Source of the DNA: Streptomyces griseocarneus
GTDB lineage: Bacteria; Actinomycetota; Actinomycetes; Streptomycetales; Streptomycetaceae
Direction: 5' to 3'
Assembly (NCBI GenBank): GCA_003674045.1
Contig: PENC01000018.1
Span: forward strand, 1-64,000
Length of the DNA: 64,000 bases
The stretch's first letter is position 1, and each line of letters begins with the position of its first letter. Below the pieces are notes generated by a model that worked only from the letters and a program-made list of their open reading frames with translations, was not told where the DNA came from and ran no database searches. Shown here piece after piece: positions 34,886 to 43,428 of this stretch. The translations under genes and the position numbers were made by a program.

Positions 34886-36042
34886 GAAGCGGTGCTCCCG
34901 TTTCCGGGGAAGGCCGCGTCAAGGGCCCCGGCCACCAGTGCGGGGTAGGACTCGACTCGGTTCCCGAGGGCTCCGCGCGGCGTGTCGTCCACTCCGGCGT
35001 GCGCGCTGTGGAGACGTCCTGAATCGCCGAGAAGGGTGTTGACCTTGGCAGCGTAGGTGCTCAGGGCGGCCCGTGAAGGCTCCGCCCAGCCGGTACGGTC
35101 GGCCTGCACGGGCTGTTCGAAGGCTGCGGCGAGGGAGACGGGCCGGTCCGACCGCACCGCTACGTGCACCAGGTCGGGGATGCTGTGCGGGGCCGTGGAA
35201 TTCTTCTTGGCGGGAGGAAGGCTCTGGATGAATTCCATCAGGAAAGCCTCGGCGAGTTCGCGCGCCAGCTGCGGGTCGGCGACATTCCGGGCCAGATCGC
35301 GCAGGTCGAGTGTGGCGTACCGGTAGAAGACGCCACTGCTGTATTCGCCGGTGTTCATGTGGGCGCTGCCGGCGTCGTCGGCCCATTGGTTGACGTCGTC
35401 GACGGCGGTGAAGAAGTCGGCCTGCACCGAGGTGCTGTGTGTGGTGAACGAGTGGGCGACTTGGACGGCGCCGTCCACTCCCGCGCCGGGTATCTCCGCC
35501 AGCATCCGGCCGAAGAGGGCTATGGAGCCGTTGCGGGAGCGGAGGATGTCGTGGATGGCGTCCTTGGGGAGCTGGGGTTTGGCGGCGGCTTTCGTTCCGA
35601 GGACCTTCTCCAGCTTGTCCCGGTGCTGATCTGCGATGTCGGCGAGGGAGCCGGCCGCGTCATCGGGCAGGAACAGCAGAGAGGCAGTGGTGTCGCTGTT
35701 CTCCAAGTCGAGCTTGGAATCGGTCGAGATGATGACCTGCATGCCCGCGAGCTCGGCGAGGGCCTTGGGCCAGCCCCGCTCGACGAGGTTCTTGGCCACC
35801 TGGAGGGGCAGCCGTCGAGTGCGGCGGGCCTGGTGCCCGATCCGGGTCTCGACCGCGAGCCTCGTGGGCCTCTTCCACGCCTGGCTGGAGACACGCGTGC
35901 GTGTACTTCCGCCGAAGATCACCGTCTTGGGCGAACCAAGATCATCGCGATTGACATTGCTGAACGGAAGCGTCTGCAGGATGTGCACGTCCACGTAGCG
36001 CGGGCTGTGGGGCGGTGTGGCGCCGGAATGCTGCGTCGTCAT
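34882..36042 (-). CDS. cas7e: Cascade backbone subunit Cas7e (CasC)
   Basis: A 386-residue Cas7e. YVDVHILQTLPFSNVNRDDLGSPKTVIFGGSTRTRVSSQAWKRPTR is the conserved N-terminus; DGAVQVAHSFTTHSTSVQADFFTAVDD and HMNTGEYSSGVFYRYATLDL are further hallmarks. Six copies normally wrap the crRNA. ATG 36042 is 61 bp after cse2. The next gene, cas5e, overlaps its stop. Confidence 0.95.
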   Translation of the reverse strand: MTTQHSGATPPHSPRYVDVHILQTLPFSNVNRDDLGSPKTVIFGGSTRTRVSSQAWKRPTRLAVETRIGHQARRTRRLPLQVAKNLVERGWPKALAELAGMQVIISTDSKLDLENSDTTASLLFLPDDAAGSLADIADQHRDKLEKVLGTKAAAKPQLPKDAIHDILRSRNGSIALFGRMLAEIPGAGVDGAVQVAHSFTTHSTSVQADFFTAVDDVNQWADDAGSAHMNTGEYSSGVFYRYATLDLRDLARNVADPQLARELAEAFLMEFIQSLPPAKKNSTAPHSIPDLVHVAVRSDRPVSLAAAFEQPVQADRTGWAEPSRAALSTYAAKVNTLLGDSGRLHSAHAGVDDTPRGALGNRVESYPALVAGALDAAFPGNGSTAS

Positions 36043-36103
36043 GATGCGGTTCCTTGAATTCTGTACGCGAGAGAATTACGGGGGGTGGGGATGGGGGTGG
36101 TGG

Positions 36104-36877
36104 TCAGGCCGGTCGCTGGGAGAGGCGGAGAGTGCGGTAGTGGTCCTCCAGCCAGCGCCGGACCGTCTCGTCACGCCAGCGGGGCCACTGAAGGAGATCG
36201 TGCAGAAGGCGCCCGTAGTCCACTGGTACGCCCGCTGAACCGAGTTGACGAACAACGGCGGGCAGCATGCGATGCAAACCTTCGATGTCCTGCCGGACGA
36301 GCAGGTGCAGTCGCTGTTCGACACCACTTACTCTGTTCTTGCCCACGTCCGGGTCATGAACAGCACCCTCTTTCGGGGCGGTGGCACGTGCACGGCGCAT
36401 GGTGAGCTCGGCCAAGCTCTCCCCCAGGCTCGTCCCCCAGGAGAATCGCGCTGCTGCGGCTTGGGACGGATCCGGCTGCTCCGTGGGGGAGACGGGCTCG
36501 GCGCTGAGGACAGTGCCGACCGCATCGTTGTTCATCACACTGTCCGCGGTACTCCGGGCGTCCGCATCGGCGCGGCGTTCGGCACGGGGGCGTGCGGCGA
36601 TCAGTGCGGCGACCGCGTAGTAGGCGCGCTTGTCCGTGACGCTTGAACGGTCGGGCACAAGCCCGCCACGCAGCAATGCGGCATGGGTCCGGGCGGGCAC
36701 CTCGTCCACGGGGCGACCCAGTCCCGCCCGTAGGGCCTGCTGCGTGCCGGGTCGGTCGCACACCTCGCGCACGCGGGCGACAAACGTGTCGTGGCCCGCA
36801 AGCTTCTCGTGTCGAGGTACCGGAGGCGGGGCTGCACCAGGGGTCGAGTGGCCGACGTCATCGGTGGTGAGACTCAT
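36104..36877 (-). CDS. cse2: Cascade small subunit Cse2 (CasB)
   Basis: A 257-residue helical protein, larger than the ~160-200 residue norm because of a polar insert (about 95-150, ARPRAERRADADARSTADS...). Family features: FVARVREVCDRPGTQQALRAGLGRPVDEVPART at the start, SLGESLAELTMRRA and LHRMLPAVVRQLGSAGVPVDYGRLLHDLLQWPRW at the end. Two copies form the belly of Cascade. It lies between cas8e and cas7e as expected for I-E. Confidence 0.9.
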   Translation of the reverse strand: MSLTTDDVGHSTPGAAPPPVPRHEKLAGHDTFVARVREVCDRPGTQQALRAGLGRPVDEVPARTHAALLRGGLVPDRSSVTDKRAYYAVAALIAARPRAERRADADARSTADSVMNNDAVGTVLSAEPVSPTEQPDPSQAAAARFSWGTSLGESLAELTMRRARATAPKEGAVHDPDVGKNRVSGVEQRLHLLVRQDIEGLHRMLPAVVRQLGSAGVPVDYGRLLHDLLQWPRWRDETVRRWLEDHYRTLRLSQRPA

Positions 36878-36942
36878 TGACCTTCTTCCGGGCTGGATGG
36901 CATCGCCCGCCGCACACGGTCGCGCATGCGGGCTCGTTCATG

Positions 36943-38532
36943 TCAGGAGCGGGGCGCCAGGAGGCTGCGCACGAGACCGCGGGCACTTTCCCGGGCTTTG
37001 GCGCCACGGGGCTGGAACGCCACAGTCGCAGTCGTGTCGTCGAAGACACGCAGAGCGATCCGGCCGAACAACGGAAGCGCATCGGTGAAGTCCTCGGAGT
37101 CCAGCAACGACCAGAAGCACTCTTCCGCCTCCGGCCAGTACGCCGACAACGCGGCTTCGGGCCACGACCCGCCATCCTTCTCCTTGCCCTTCTTCGGCCG
37201 GTGCCCGGCCTTTTCGTCTTCGGGCGGCAGCGTGTAGGTGCGCCATGCGCCGCGCAGCGCGGTCTCCAGGCGCCATGCCACGTGTTCCGCGGCCTGGCGG
37301 GCTTCCTTGACTCCCAGAGCGAGCCGTGAGTCCGCCTGTTCGGTGGAGGAAGCGAGGAGCGCGCACAGCGGCGGGGTCACGGCGGTGAAATAAGCGCGGT
37401 CCCTGGTCTGGCCGTCCTGGTCGAATCCATAGGCGACAACCCTCAGGTGCTGGAACACATCCTCGGGCAGTTGCCCGCCTGTCAGCCCTTCGAAGATCAG
37501 CGGCCGACGGCTCCGGCCGCCCCGGTCTTGCAGAATCAGGCCGTCCAGGTCCCGCCACAGCGCACGATCGGCATCCGCCTTACGTGGGTACAGCGTGCCG
37601 TCCTTGGCCTCGTCCCAGATGAGATAGGGGTCACGGACCTGAGGGCGGCTCACGCGCAGCGCCCATGTGATCGTCGCGTCCACGGCACTCGTCCCGCCCG
37701 GTGAGGATGTCAGCAGGACAGCGTGCTGATGCCGCGCGGTCAGCATCGCCATCGGACCCGCGGCCGGCTTGGGCGGTTCGAGTGCGGCCGATGGCCTGTC
37801 GTCCTCCCACGGACAGAGGTCTTCCTCGGTGGACGAGGTTCCCCGCCGGCCCCCCGGATCGGGGATGCCCAGGAGCAGTGACTCGTACAGGCTGCGCCCC
37901 AGCGGATGGCACGACAGAACCCGTCGCAGTGGACCGGCCATCGTGTTGCCGTAGCGCTCGCCATTGACCGTACGGGGTGTGCATTGACCCGACGCTCCGT
38001 AGTACAGCTGCGCGAGGAGATGAAGGAATGCCTCCTCCGACGAGACCGGAACAGGCTCGTCGTCCATGAAATGCCCGAAGAAGACCTGATTGTTTCCTGA
38101 GGGGCGACCAAGCACCAATTTGTTGATGCCCGACGAGGAAGCACATTCTTGGGCGAGCCGCGCGTCCTGCATGAACGGCCTCTCCGGGTCGTAGAGCCGC
38201 AGCCCGTCCGCGTACGCGCCGAAGTACTTCTCCACCTTGCCAGGTTGGAACGCCGCGCTGTCCGCGAGTAGTTCGTATCGCCGGTCCAGCCAGTCGTCCA
38301 TGCTGCCGCCGAGTTCGTCGAGGCCGGTGATTCGTGCCGCAATCGCGTACAACACGCGCAGCAATCCCGACGCAGCAGCAGGCGATGCCACAGCAAGGCC
38401 CTGGAACTCGTGGGCCCGCAGGAACAGTTCCCGCAGCCCTACCCGTTCGGTCGCGCCCGCGTGCGTAAGCACAGGAACACAGGGGCGGAGGTCAAGCGGG
38501 TAACGGGCGTCATCTGCTGCTGCGGCAGACAT
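36943..38532 (-). CDS. cas8e: Cascade large subunit Cas8e (Cse1/CasA)
   Basis: A 529-residue protein recognising the PAM. Blocks include VGLRELFLRAHEFQGLAVASPAAASGLLRVLYAIAARI, ERPFMQDARLAQE, GRPSGNNQVFFGHF and the C-terminal helical bundle (WPEAEECFWSLLDSEDF). Start 38532 begins MSAAAADDARYPLDLRPCVPVLT, a good match to the family start; upstream frame extensions look noncoding. It is the first gene of the leftward Cascade operon, 315 bp downstream of cas3. That gap contains the mini-CRISPR structure, so its promoter lies there. Confidence 0.93.
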   Translation of the reverse strand: MSAAAADDARYPLDLRPCVPVLTHAGATERVGLRELFLRAHEFQGLAVASPAAASGLLRVLYAIAARITGLDELGGSMDDWLDRRYELLADSAAFQPGKVEKYFGAYADGLRLYDPERPFMQDARLAQECASSSGINKLVLGRPSGNNQVFFGHFMDDEPVPVSSEEAFLHLLAQLYYGASGQCTPRTVNGERYGNTMAGPLRRVLSCHPLGRSLYESLLLGIPDPGGRRGTSSTEEDLCPWEDDRPSAALEPPKPAAGPMAMLTARHQHAVLLTSSPGGTSAVDATITWALRVSRPQVRDPYLIWDEAKDGTLYPRKADADRALWRDLDGLILQDRGGRSRRPLIFEGLTGGQLPEDVFQHLRVVAYGFDQDGQTRDRAYFTAVTPPLCALLASSTEQADSRLALGVKEARQAAEHVAWRLETALRGAWRTYTLPPEDEKAGHRPKKGKEKDGGSWPEAALSAYWPEAEECFWSLLDSEDFTDALPLFGRIALRVFDDTTATVAFQPRGAKARESARGLVRSLLAPRS

Positions 38533-38611
38533 GGAGCAAGGCACCCCGATCATCACGAGAGCGAAAACGGGCGGGTGGGAACGGCAAGGAGCAGGCCGTA
38601 TCCTGAGAGAC

Positions 38612-38628
38612 CTCCGCAGGTGGCGGAG
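38612..38628. repeat. Hairpin sharing stem sequence with the adjacent degenerate CRISPR repeat
   Basis: CTCCGC-AGGTG-GCGGAG: the six-bp stem is the same as the stem of the degenerate repeat that immediately follows. The two hairpins could exchange partners in RNA. Confidence 0.75.
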
Positions 38629-38717
38629 AGACTCCGCGCAGGCGGAGGTGAACCGATGGGTAGAGGGGGCGGGGCATACCCCGGCCATCCCTTCCCCGCG
38701 AAGGCGGGGGCTCGCGT
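38627..38717 (+). CRISPR. Solitary mini-CRISPR: two degenerate repeats flanking one 33-bp spacer, between cas8e and cas3
   Basis: The first degenerate repeat (38627-38655) matches the array repeat at 21 of 29 positions. It keeps loop GCAG and changes one stem pair from C-G to T-A (compensatory), so the hairpin is CTCCGC-GCAG-GCGGAG. It ends GTGAACCG where array repeats end GTGTTCCG. The second (38689-38717) keeps stem CCCCGC/GCGGGG and has loop GAAG; it resembles the older array variant with TT before the stem and diverges after it. Between them lie exactly 33 bases (38656-38688). Orientation matches the array and opposes the cas genes. It cannot be decided here whether it yields a regulatory crRNA-like molecule, is a fossil, or both. 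Confidence 0.75.
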
Positions 38718-38752
38718 CTGGTCCTCTCCGCTGGCTGCGAAGAGGACCAGAC
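38716..38752. terminator. Strong hairpin following the mini-CRISPR and cas3
   Basis: Perfect 12-bp arms GTCTGGTCCTCT and AGAGGACCAGAC enclose a 13-base loop. On the plus strand it would end a transcript of the mini-CRISPR; on the minus strand it lies 96 bases past the cas3 stop and would end cas3 mRNA. Confidence 0.75.
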
Positions 38753-38847
38753 GAACCTCACCAACGCTGGTAGCGCAACCGTACGACAATGGCGCCAACT
38801 CCAGTACTCATCTTCGAAGATGGGCAGTGGCGGCGCTCGAAGATGGC

Positions 38848-41781
38848 TCAATCGAGACGTTCAGTGACCAGTCCCAGTGCACGGTCGTACGTGATGCGTG
38901 TGTCTCCGACGGTCGCCCCTTCCGTGCGTCCCTCTCCATCAATGCGGTGCGGCAGAAGTACGAGGCGGGCAAGACGCGGTTCTTTGCTCCACTGGGCGGG
39001 AGGCTGCTGGGCCGGGCCGCACGCGGCGCACCATGGCCCGTAGGCCAGTGGCGCAGCACAGGCGAGCAGTTCGCGAACTTCCCGGGCAGTAAACCGTCCG
39101 TCCGGTCCGCTACCGGACTGCGGGAGTCGTTGCGTGCGTTCCTCGTCCAACCACCGGCCGACGCCGTCCTCGAAGACGGGCAGCACGTGCACGGATTCGG
39201 ATCCCAGGCGGGTGCGGACGAGGTCCTCGTCCGCGTTGCTGGTAGTGAGGCTGTGCAGGGAGCGGACACCATTCGGCGACGGAACAAGAACCATGTCGGC
39301 CAGCGCAGTGTGCGCCATGCTCTGAGCAAGACGCTTCATGTCTCGCTCCATCAGCTTTTCGGGTGCGACGGAGGAGAAACTCTCTGCGTAGACACCGTCG
39401 ACCAAGTGCTGCACATCTTCCGGTACGGCAACGGGTTTCCCCTCGCGCTGCTCCAGGAGTTCAAGCGTGCGCTGCAGCAGTGCCGGGTCGTAGACCTCGC
39501 CCCAGGACGCGGGGACGGTCAGCTCACCCTTCTTGTTCACGGGAGCCAGTACGACGAGGCGCGGGCCATGGGCCCAGTCGGGACGCGACGGAGCGGGGTC
39601 CCGATGGCGCCAGACGCGACCTGCTCGTTGCAGAAGCATGGCCATGGGCGCCAAATCGGACACGATCACATCGAAGTCCAGGTCGAGGGACTGTTCGATG
39701 ACCTGTGTGGCGACAAGTATCGCTCCACGGGAGCCGGTCGGCCGCTCGGTCTCCCGCTTGTCCATACGCCCGAACCACCGCTCGGCCTCGGCGGTGATCG
39801 ACGCGCGCTGACCGGCGGGGAACCGGGCGTGCAGCAGCCGCAGGTGAGGCCCGGCCGCATCATCGTGACGCTCTTTGCCTCCCTTCGCGCGGTCGTCCCA
39901 TCCGAGGTAGCCATCGCCGTACCGGGTGCGGTAGTGCGCGCGCAAGGCCTGGTAGGTCTGCTGCGCTTCGGCGACGGTCGTGCAGATGACAGCCGCACAG
40001 CCGCCCATGGCGGCAACGTTCTCCAGCGCCTCCAGCAGTGTGGCGAGACGCCCGTCGGGAGCGGCTGGATCGTAGGTGTGCCGCACGGGGCGCACCTCGA
40101 CGTCGAGGTCGCGGCGGTGCTCACTGACAACCGGTTCAGCGGGACTGATGGAACACGAGCCATTTGCGGAGGCGTAGAGCCATCCGGGATAGGCAGGAGC
40201 GGGAAGTTCGAGCGAGGCCCCGTCCGGGTCGGCTCCGGACAGGTAGGCCCGGACCAGGCCCTGCGCGGTGTCTCCCGTCAGTGTCGCGGACAACAGCACG
40301 ACGGGGACTCCGAAGGCCCCCAGCCACTCCAGCAATCGCAGCAGCAAGGCGTGGGTGTAGGCGTCGTAGGCGTGCGCCTCGTCGATGATCACCGTTTTCC
40401 CGGCGAGCCCGAAATGGCGCAGTGCGTTCCGCTTGAGCGGTAGCACTCCCATGAGCGCTTGGTCGATCGTGCCGACGGCCAACGGTGCGAGGATGCCTCG
40501 CCCCCGGGTACGGAGCCAGCGGCCTGCCTCAATCGAAATCCTGGAGTCCTGGCAGGTGGCGAGTTCATCGTCGGACAGCACGCGTGGCTCGACCGCGTCG
40601 AGGTCGGGTGGTACGGACCCTGCATCGACGTAGGGTGCGTAGAGGTCCGCCGCACCATGCAGGAGTGTCAGTTGGGCCGATTCCAGCAGGTTCTGACGCG
40701 CGAAGTCGGCGAGACGGCCATACATCTGATTGGCCGTGGCCTGGGTGGGCAGAGCGAAGAACACCCCGCTGGACCCGCATGCCGCCCCCATCATCGACGC
40801 CGCGTAAAGCGCCGTCTCCGTCTTGCCCTCGCCGGTAGGGGCAGTGACGAGGAGAATGCCCGGCCCTGCCGGCCGAGCTCTCGTGAGGCCTTCCTCGACG
40901 CTGAGTTGCAGCGGGTGCGGTCTCTTTATTCCGGGAAACAGGTCGCGAAATCCGCCTTCCTTGAAGGCGACAATCCCCAGTCCGGCCTCGTCGAGCAGGC
41001 TCGGGGCCAGGCGCTCCATCCGGAGCGCGTGGGCTTTCAGGGTCGACGGCAAGCCGAATTCCGGCTCGCATGCTGTGGCCTTCTGCTGGCCGGTGATGAC
41101 GTGCTCCTGGCTGGCGATCCAGTCGGAGACGATCACCATGCCGGCGATCACCACGGCCTCCGTCACCGGCACTGCCCGGCCCTGGGGAACCGGCGGGCGG
41201 CCGAGCAGGTCATACAAGGCCTGCGCATGTTCCTTTCGCTGCTCCGCCCACTCCCCCGCGCCGAGCTCGGGATGACACTGCAACGGATCGCGCAGGTCCT
41301 GAGGGTCGTTGTCCCGCGGATAGCGGCCGTGATGGCCTCCGAGCACCTGGGCGATCTGCGTCAGCAGCAGAGCGGCCGGGCGGCCGGACCGCGGATAGCC
41401 AAGTGCGACCAGCAATGAGGGCAGGGCTGCGTGCGTAGCGTGGTCATGGCGTAACCGATCCGTCTTACTGTCCTCTTCACGGTCATGCGCGTACTTCGCT
41501 TCCCCGAGGAACGATCGATGACCAGGCCGCTCCTTCAAGATCACATCCTGGAACCGAGGCATGATCTTCCCCAGATCATGCAGGCCCGCCCAGAACATCA
41601 CCGTGGCCCGGGCGTCCGCCACGCTCAGCTTCAGTGCATCTGCGATGCGCTGCCGCTGAACTGCACCCAGCGCACGATCCCACACCGCGCCGCAGACCCA
41701 AGCCGTGTCGACCAGGTGAGCGATCACCGGATACGGCTCTTTCAACCCATCGGACTTACCTTGAACTCGCGTATCGACCAC
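38848..41781 (-). CDS. cas3: CRISPR effector nuclease-helicase Cas3
   Basis: A 977-residue single-chain Cas3. The N-terminal HD nuclease domain has YPVIAHLVDTA (His22), WAGLHDLGK (His68, Asp69) and VLGGHHGRYP. The SF2 helicase follows: TAPTGEGKTETALY (Walker A), IIDEAHAYD (DEAH box), LLSATLTG (motif III) and the C-terminal VSDLAPMAMLLQRAGRVWRHRD (motif VI). It is recruited by Cascade to unwind and degrade target DNA. GTG 41781 is chosen because GAGGAG lies 7 bases upstream; the frame remains open to 41877 without a site. It is divergent from the array leader and separated from cas8e by the mini-CRISPR region, so it may be regulated separately. Confidence 0.95.
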   Translation of the reverse strand: MVDTRVQGKSDGLKEPYPVIAHLVDTAWVCGAVWDRALGAVQRQRIADALKLSVADARATVMFWAGLHDLGKIMPRFQDVILKERPGHRSFLGEAKYAHDREEDSKTDRLRHDHATHAALPSLLVALGYPRSGRPAALLLTQIAQVLGGHHGRYPRDNDPQDLRDPLQCHPELGAGEWAEQRKEHAQALYDLLGRPPVPQGRAVPVTEAVVIAGMVIVSDWIASQEHVITGQQKATACEPEFGLPSTLKAHALRMERLAPSLLDEAGLGIVAFKEGGFRDLFPGIKRPHPLQLSVEEGLTRARPAGPGILLVTAPTGEGKTETALYAASMMGAACGSSGVFFALPTQATANQMYGRLADFARQNLLESAQLTLLHGAADLYAPYVDAGSVPPDLDAVEPRVLSDDELATCQDSRISIEAGRWLRTRGRGILAPLAVGTIDQALMGVLPLKRNALRHFGLAGKTVIIDEAHAYDAYTHALLLRLLEWLGAFGVPVVLLSATLTGDTAQGLVRAYLSGADPDGASLELPAPAYPGWLYASANGSCSISPAEPVVSEHRRDLDVEVRPVRHTYDPAAPDGRLATLLEALENVAAMGGCAAVICTTVAEAQQTYQALRAHYRTRYGDGYLGWDDRAKGGKERHDDAAGPHLRLLHARFPAGQRASITAEAERWFGRMDKRETERPTGSRGAILVATQVIEQSLDLDFDVIVSDLAPMAMLLQRAGRVWRHRDPAPSRPDWAHGPRLVVLAPVNKKGELTVPASWGEVYDPALLQRTLELLEQREGKPVAVPEDVQHLVDGVYAESFSSVAPEKLMERDMKRLAQSMAHTALADMVLVPSPNGVRSLHSLTTSNADEDLVRTRLGSESVHVLPVFEDGVGRWLDEERTQRLPQSGSGPDGRFTAREVRELLACAAPLAYGPWCAACGPAQQPPAQWSKEPRLARLVLLPHRIDGEGRTEGATVGDTRITYDRALGLVTERLD

Positions 41782-42029
41782 AGCAGTCTCCTCAACCGGA
41801 TTCAGTAGGCGAAGTTCACCACATGCCACTGACAACGCCGCTGGGAGGCAGCTGAGGCGCTGCGGTGGCAGTCGCACAACTTGGGGCTGCGAGAGCCCAA
41901 GATGCTGCTGGGTGACAGGCGCGGCTGTCCCCCCTGCCAGATCTCTCTGACACTATGGAGACATGTTGGACGAGATGAGCTGTGGGCAAAGGAGTTGCAA
42001 AGGACCTCTGAAACCGCAGTTCAGGAAGA
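41782..42029 (+). other. CRISPR leader / divergent cas3-array promoter region
   Basis: A 248-bp noncoding stretch between the cas3 start and the first repeat. The 90 bases nearest the array are relatively AT-rich for this genome (CTGACACTATGGAGACATG; GTGGGCAAAGGAGTTGC), as expected of a leader that carries the array promoter and integration signals. Orientation of repeats and the decayed repeat at the far end both put the leader here. Confidence 0.7.
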
Positions 42030-43398
42030 GTGGTCCCCGCGCAGGCGGGGGTGTTCCGACACAGCTGAACGGCAGCCGAAGCCTGGCGTTGTGGTCCCCG
42101 CGCAGGCGGGGGTGTTCCATTACTTCTGCGCAGGTCAGGGAGGTGGCCCGGAGTGGTCCCCGCGCAGGCGGGGGTGTTCCGCCGATAGGGCAGAAGCGGC
42201 TCCGGCTGCTCGCGTGGTCCCCGCGCAGGCGGGGGTGTTCCGCGGAGCTGCGGCCGCTGATCGTGAACGCGGTCGTGGTCCCCGCGCAGGCGGGGGTGTT
42301 CCGGTGCGGTACAGCACGGCCATGAGCACACAGCCGTGGTCCCCGCGCAGGCGGGGGTGTTCCTCGCTGGTGTGGCTGGAGGGCTACCAGGCCCTCGTGG
42401 TCCCCGCGCAGGCGGGGGTGTTCCGTCGCCACTGCCGGAGAAGGAGCCCCCGATGCCGTGGTCCCCGCGCAGGCGGGGGTGTTCCGTCGCTGATTCACGG
42501 TCCGTCGGTCCCATGAGTGTGGTCCCCGCGCAGGCGGGGGTGTTCCGGCCCTGTGGTGCGGCCAGGCTCTCGGACGCCGGTGGTCCCCGCGCAGGCGGGG
42601 GTGTTCCGCCTCACCCGTGTCCGTGACATTCTGCGCGCGCGTGGTCCCCGCGCAGGCGGGGGTGTTCCGCACAGTCGAATGAGTTTCAGACTTGGCCATG
42701 TGTGGTCCCCGCGCAGGCGGGGGTGTTCCGATCGCCCGGTAGACCTCCATCCGGCGCGCGCTGTGGTCCCCGCGCAGGCGGGGGTGTTCCGGTGGTCGAA
42801 GCCATCACGTCGCTGTGGCTGAAGTGGTCCCCGCGCAGGCGGGGGTGTTCCGTGGGGCGGGGGTTTTTGATCCACCGGCTGACGTGGTCCCCGCGCAGGC
42901 GGGGGTGTTCCGAAGTAGGCAGCGCCTCGCGGTTCCGACGCACGGGTGGTCCCCGCGCAGGCGGGGGTGTTCCGCAGGAGGAGCTCGACCAGGCCCTCGC
43001 CGAGCGGCGTTCCCCACGCAGGCGGGGGTGTTCCGCCGTCGATCTGGTCGCCGGGCGGGTTCTTCCCGCGTTCCCCGCGCAGGCGGGGGTGTTCCGCGGT
43101 ACGTCGACCTGGCCAGCGTCACCCCCGGGCGTTCCCCGCGCAGGCGGGGGTGTTCCGATGGTGGCGAGCACGGGCGGCACCCTGTCAGTGCGTTCCCCGC
43201 GCAGGCGGGGGTGTTCCGGTCGTCGGCGTCCTCGGTACCTATGCCGTACCGCGTTCCCCGCGCAGGCGGGGGTGTTCCGGGAGTCCGGTTGTGGAGGTAC
43301 TCGGGGGCCTGGCGTTCCCCGCGCAGGTGGGGGTGTTCCGACACCTGGCCCCTGCTGCGCCTGGCCACGCAGGCGTTCCCCGCGCAGGCGGGGGTCCG
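42030..43398 (+). CRISPR. Type I-E CRISPR array, 23 repeats and 22 spacers
   Basis: Repeats are 29 bp: a five-base 5' part, a hairpin CCCCGC-GCAG-GCGGGG, and the 3' handle GTGTTCCG. Repeats 1-16 (to 42974) begin GTGGT; repeats 17-23 (from 43007) begin GCGTT. Single changes: repeat 2 ends in A and repeat 6 in T instead of G; repeat 17 has CCCCAC in the stem; repeat 22 has GTGGGG; repeat 23 lacks three bases of the handle. Spacers are 32 bp except spacer 2 (33), 14 (31) and 15 (33). The handle resembles the E. coli I-E handle, so crRNAs are read rightward from the leader at 41782-42029. Spacers are GC-rich, as expected for actinophage or plasmid targets. Confidence 0.98.
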
Positions 43399-43428
43399 CC
43401 ACGGGCAGCGGGCTGGGCCTGGATGATG

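Noticed and set aside
38410..40443. 677-codon rightward frame across the cas8e/cas3 gap, with GGAGGTG near an internal ATG at 38656
   Set aside because: Most of it is antisense to cas3 with no protein-like features; the apparent ribosome site is the degenerate CRISPR repeat.
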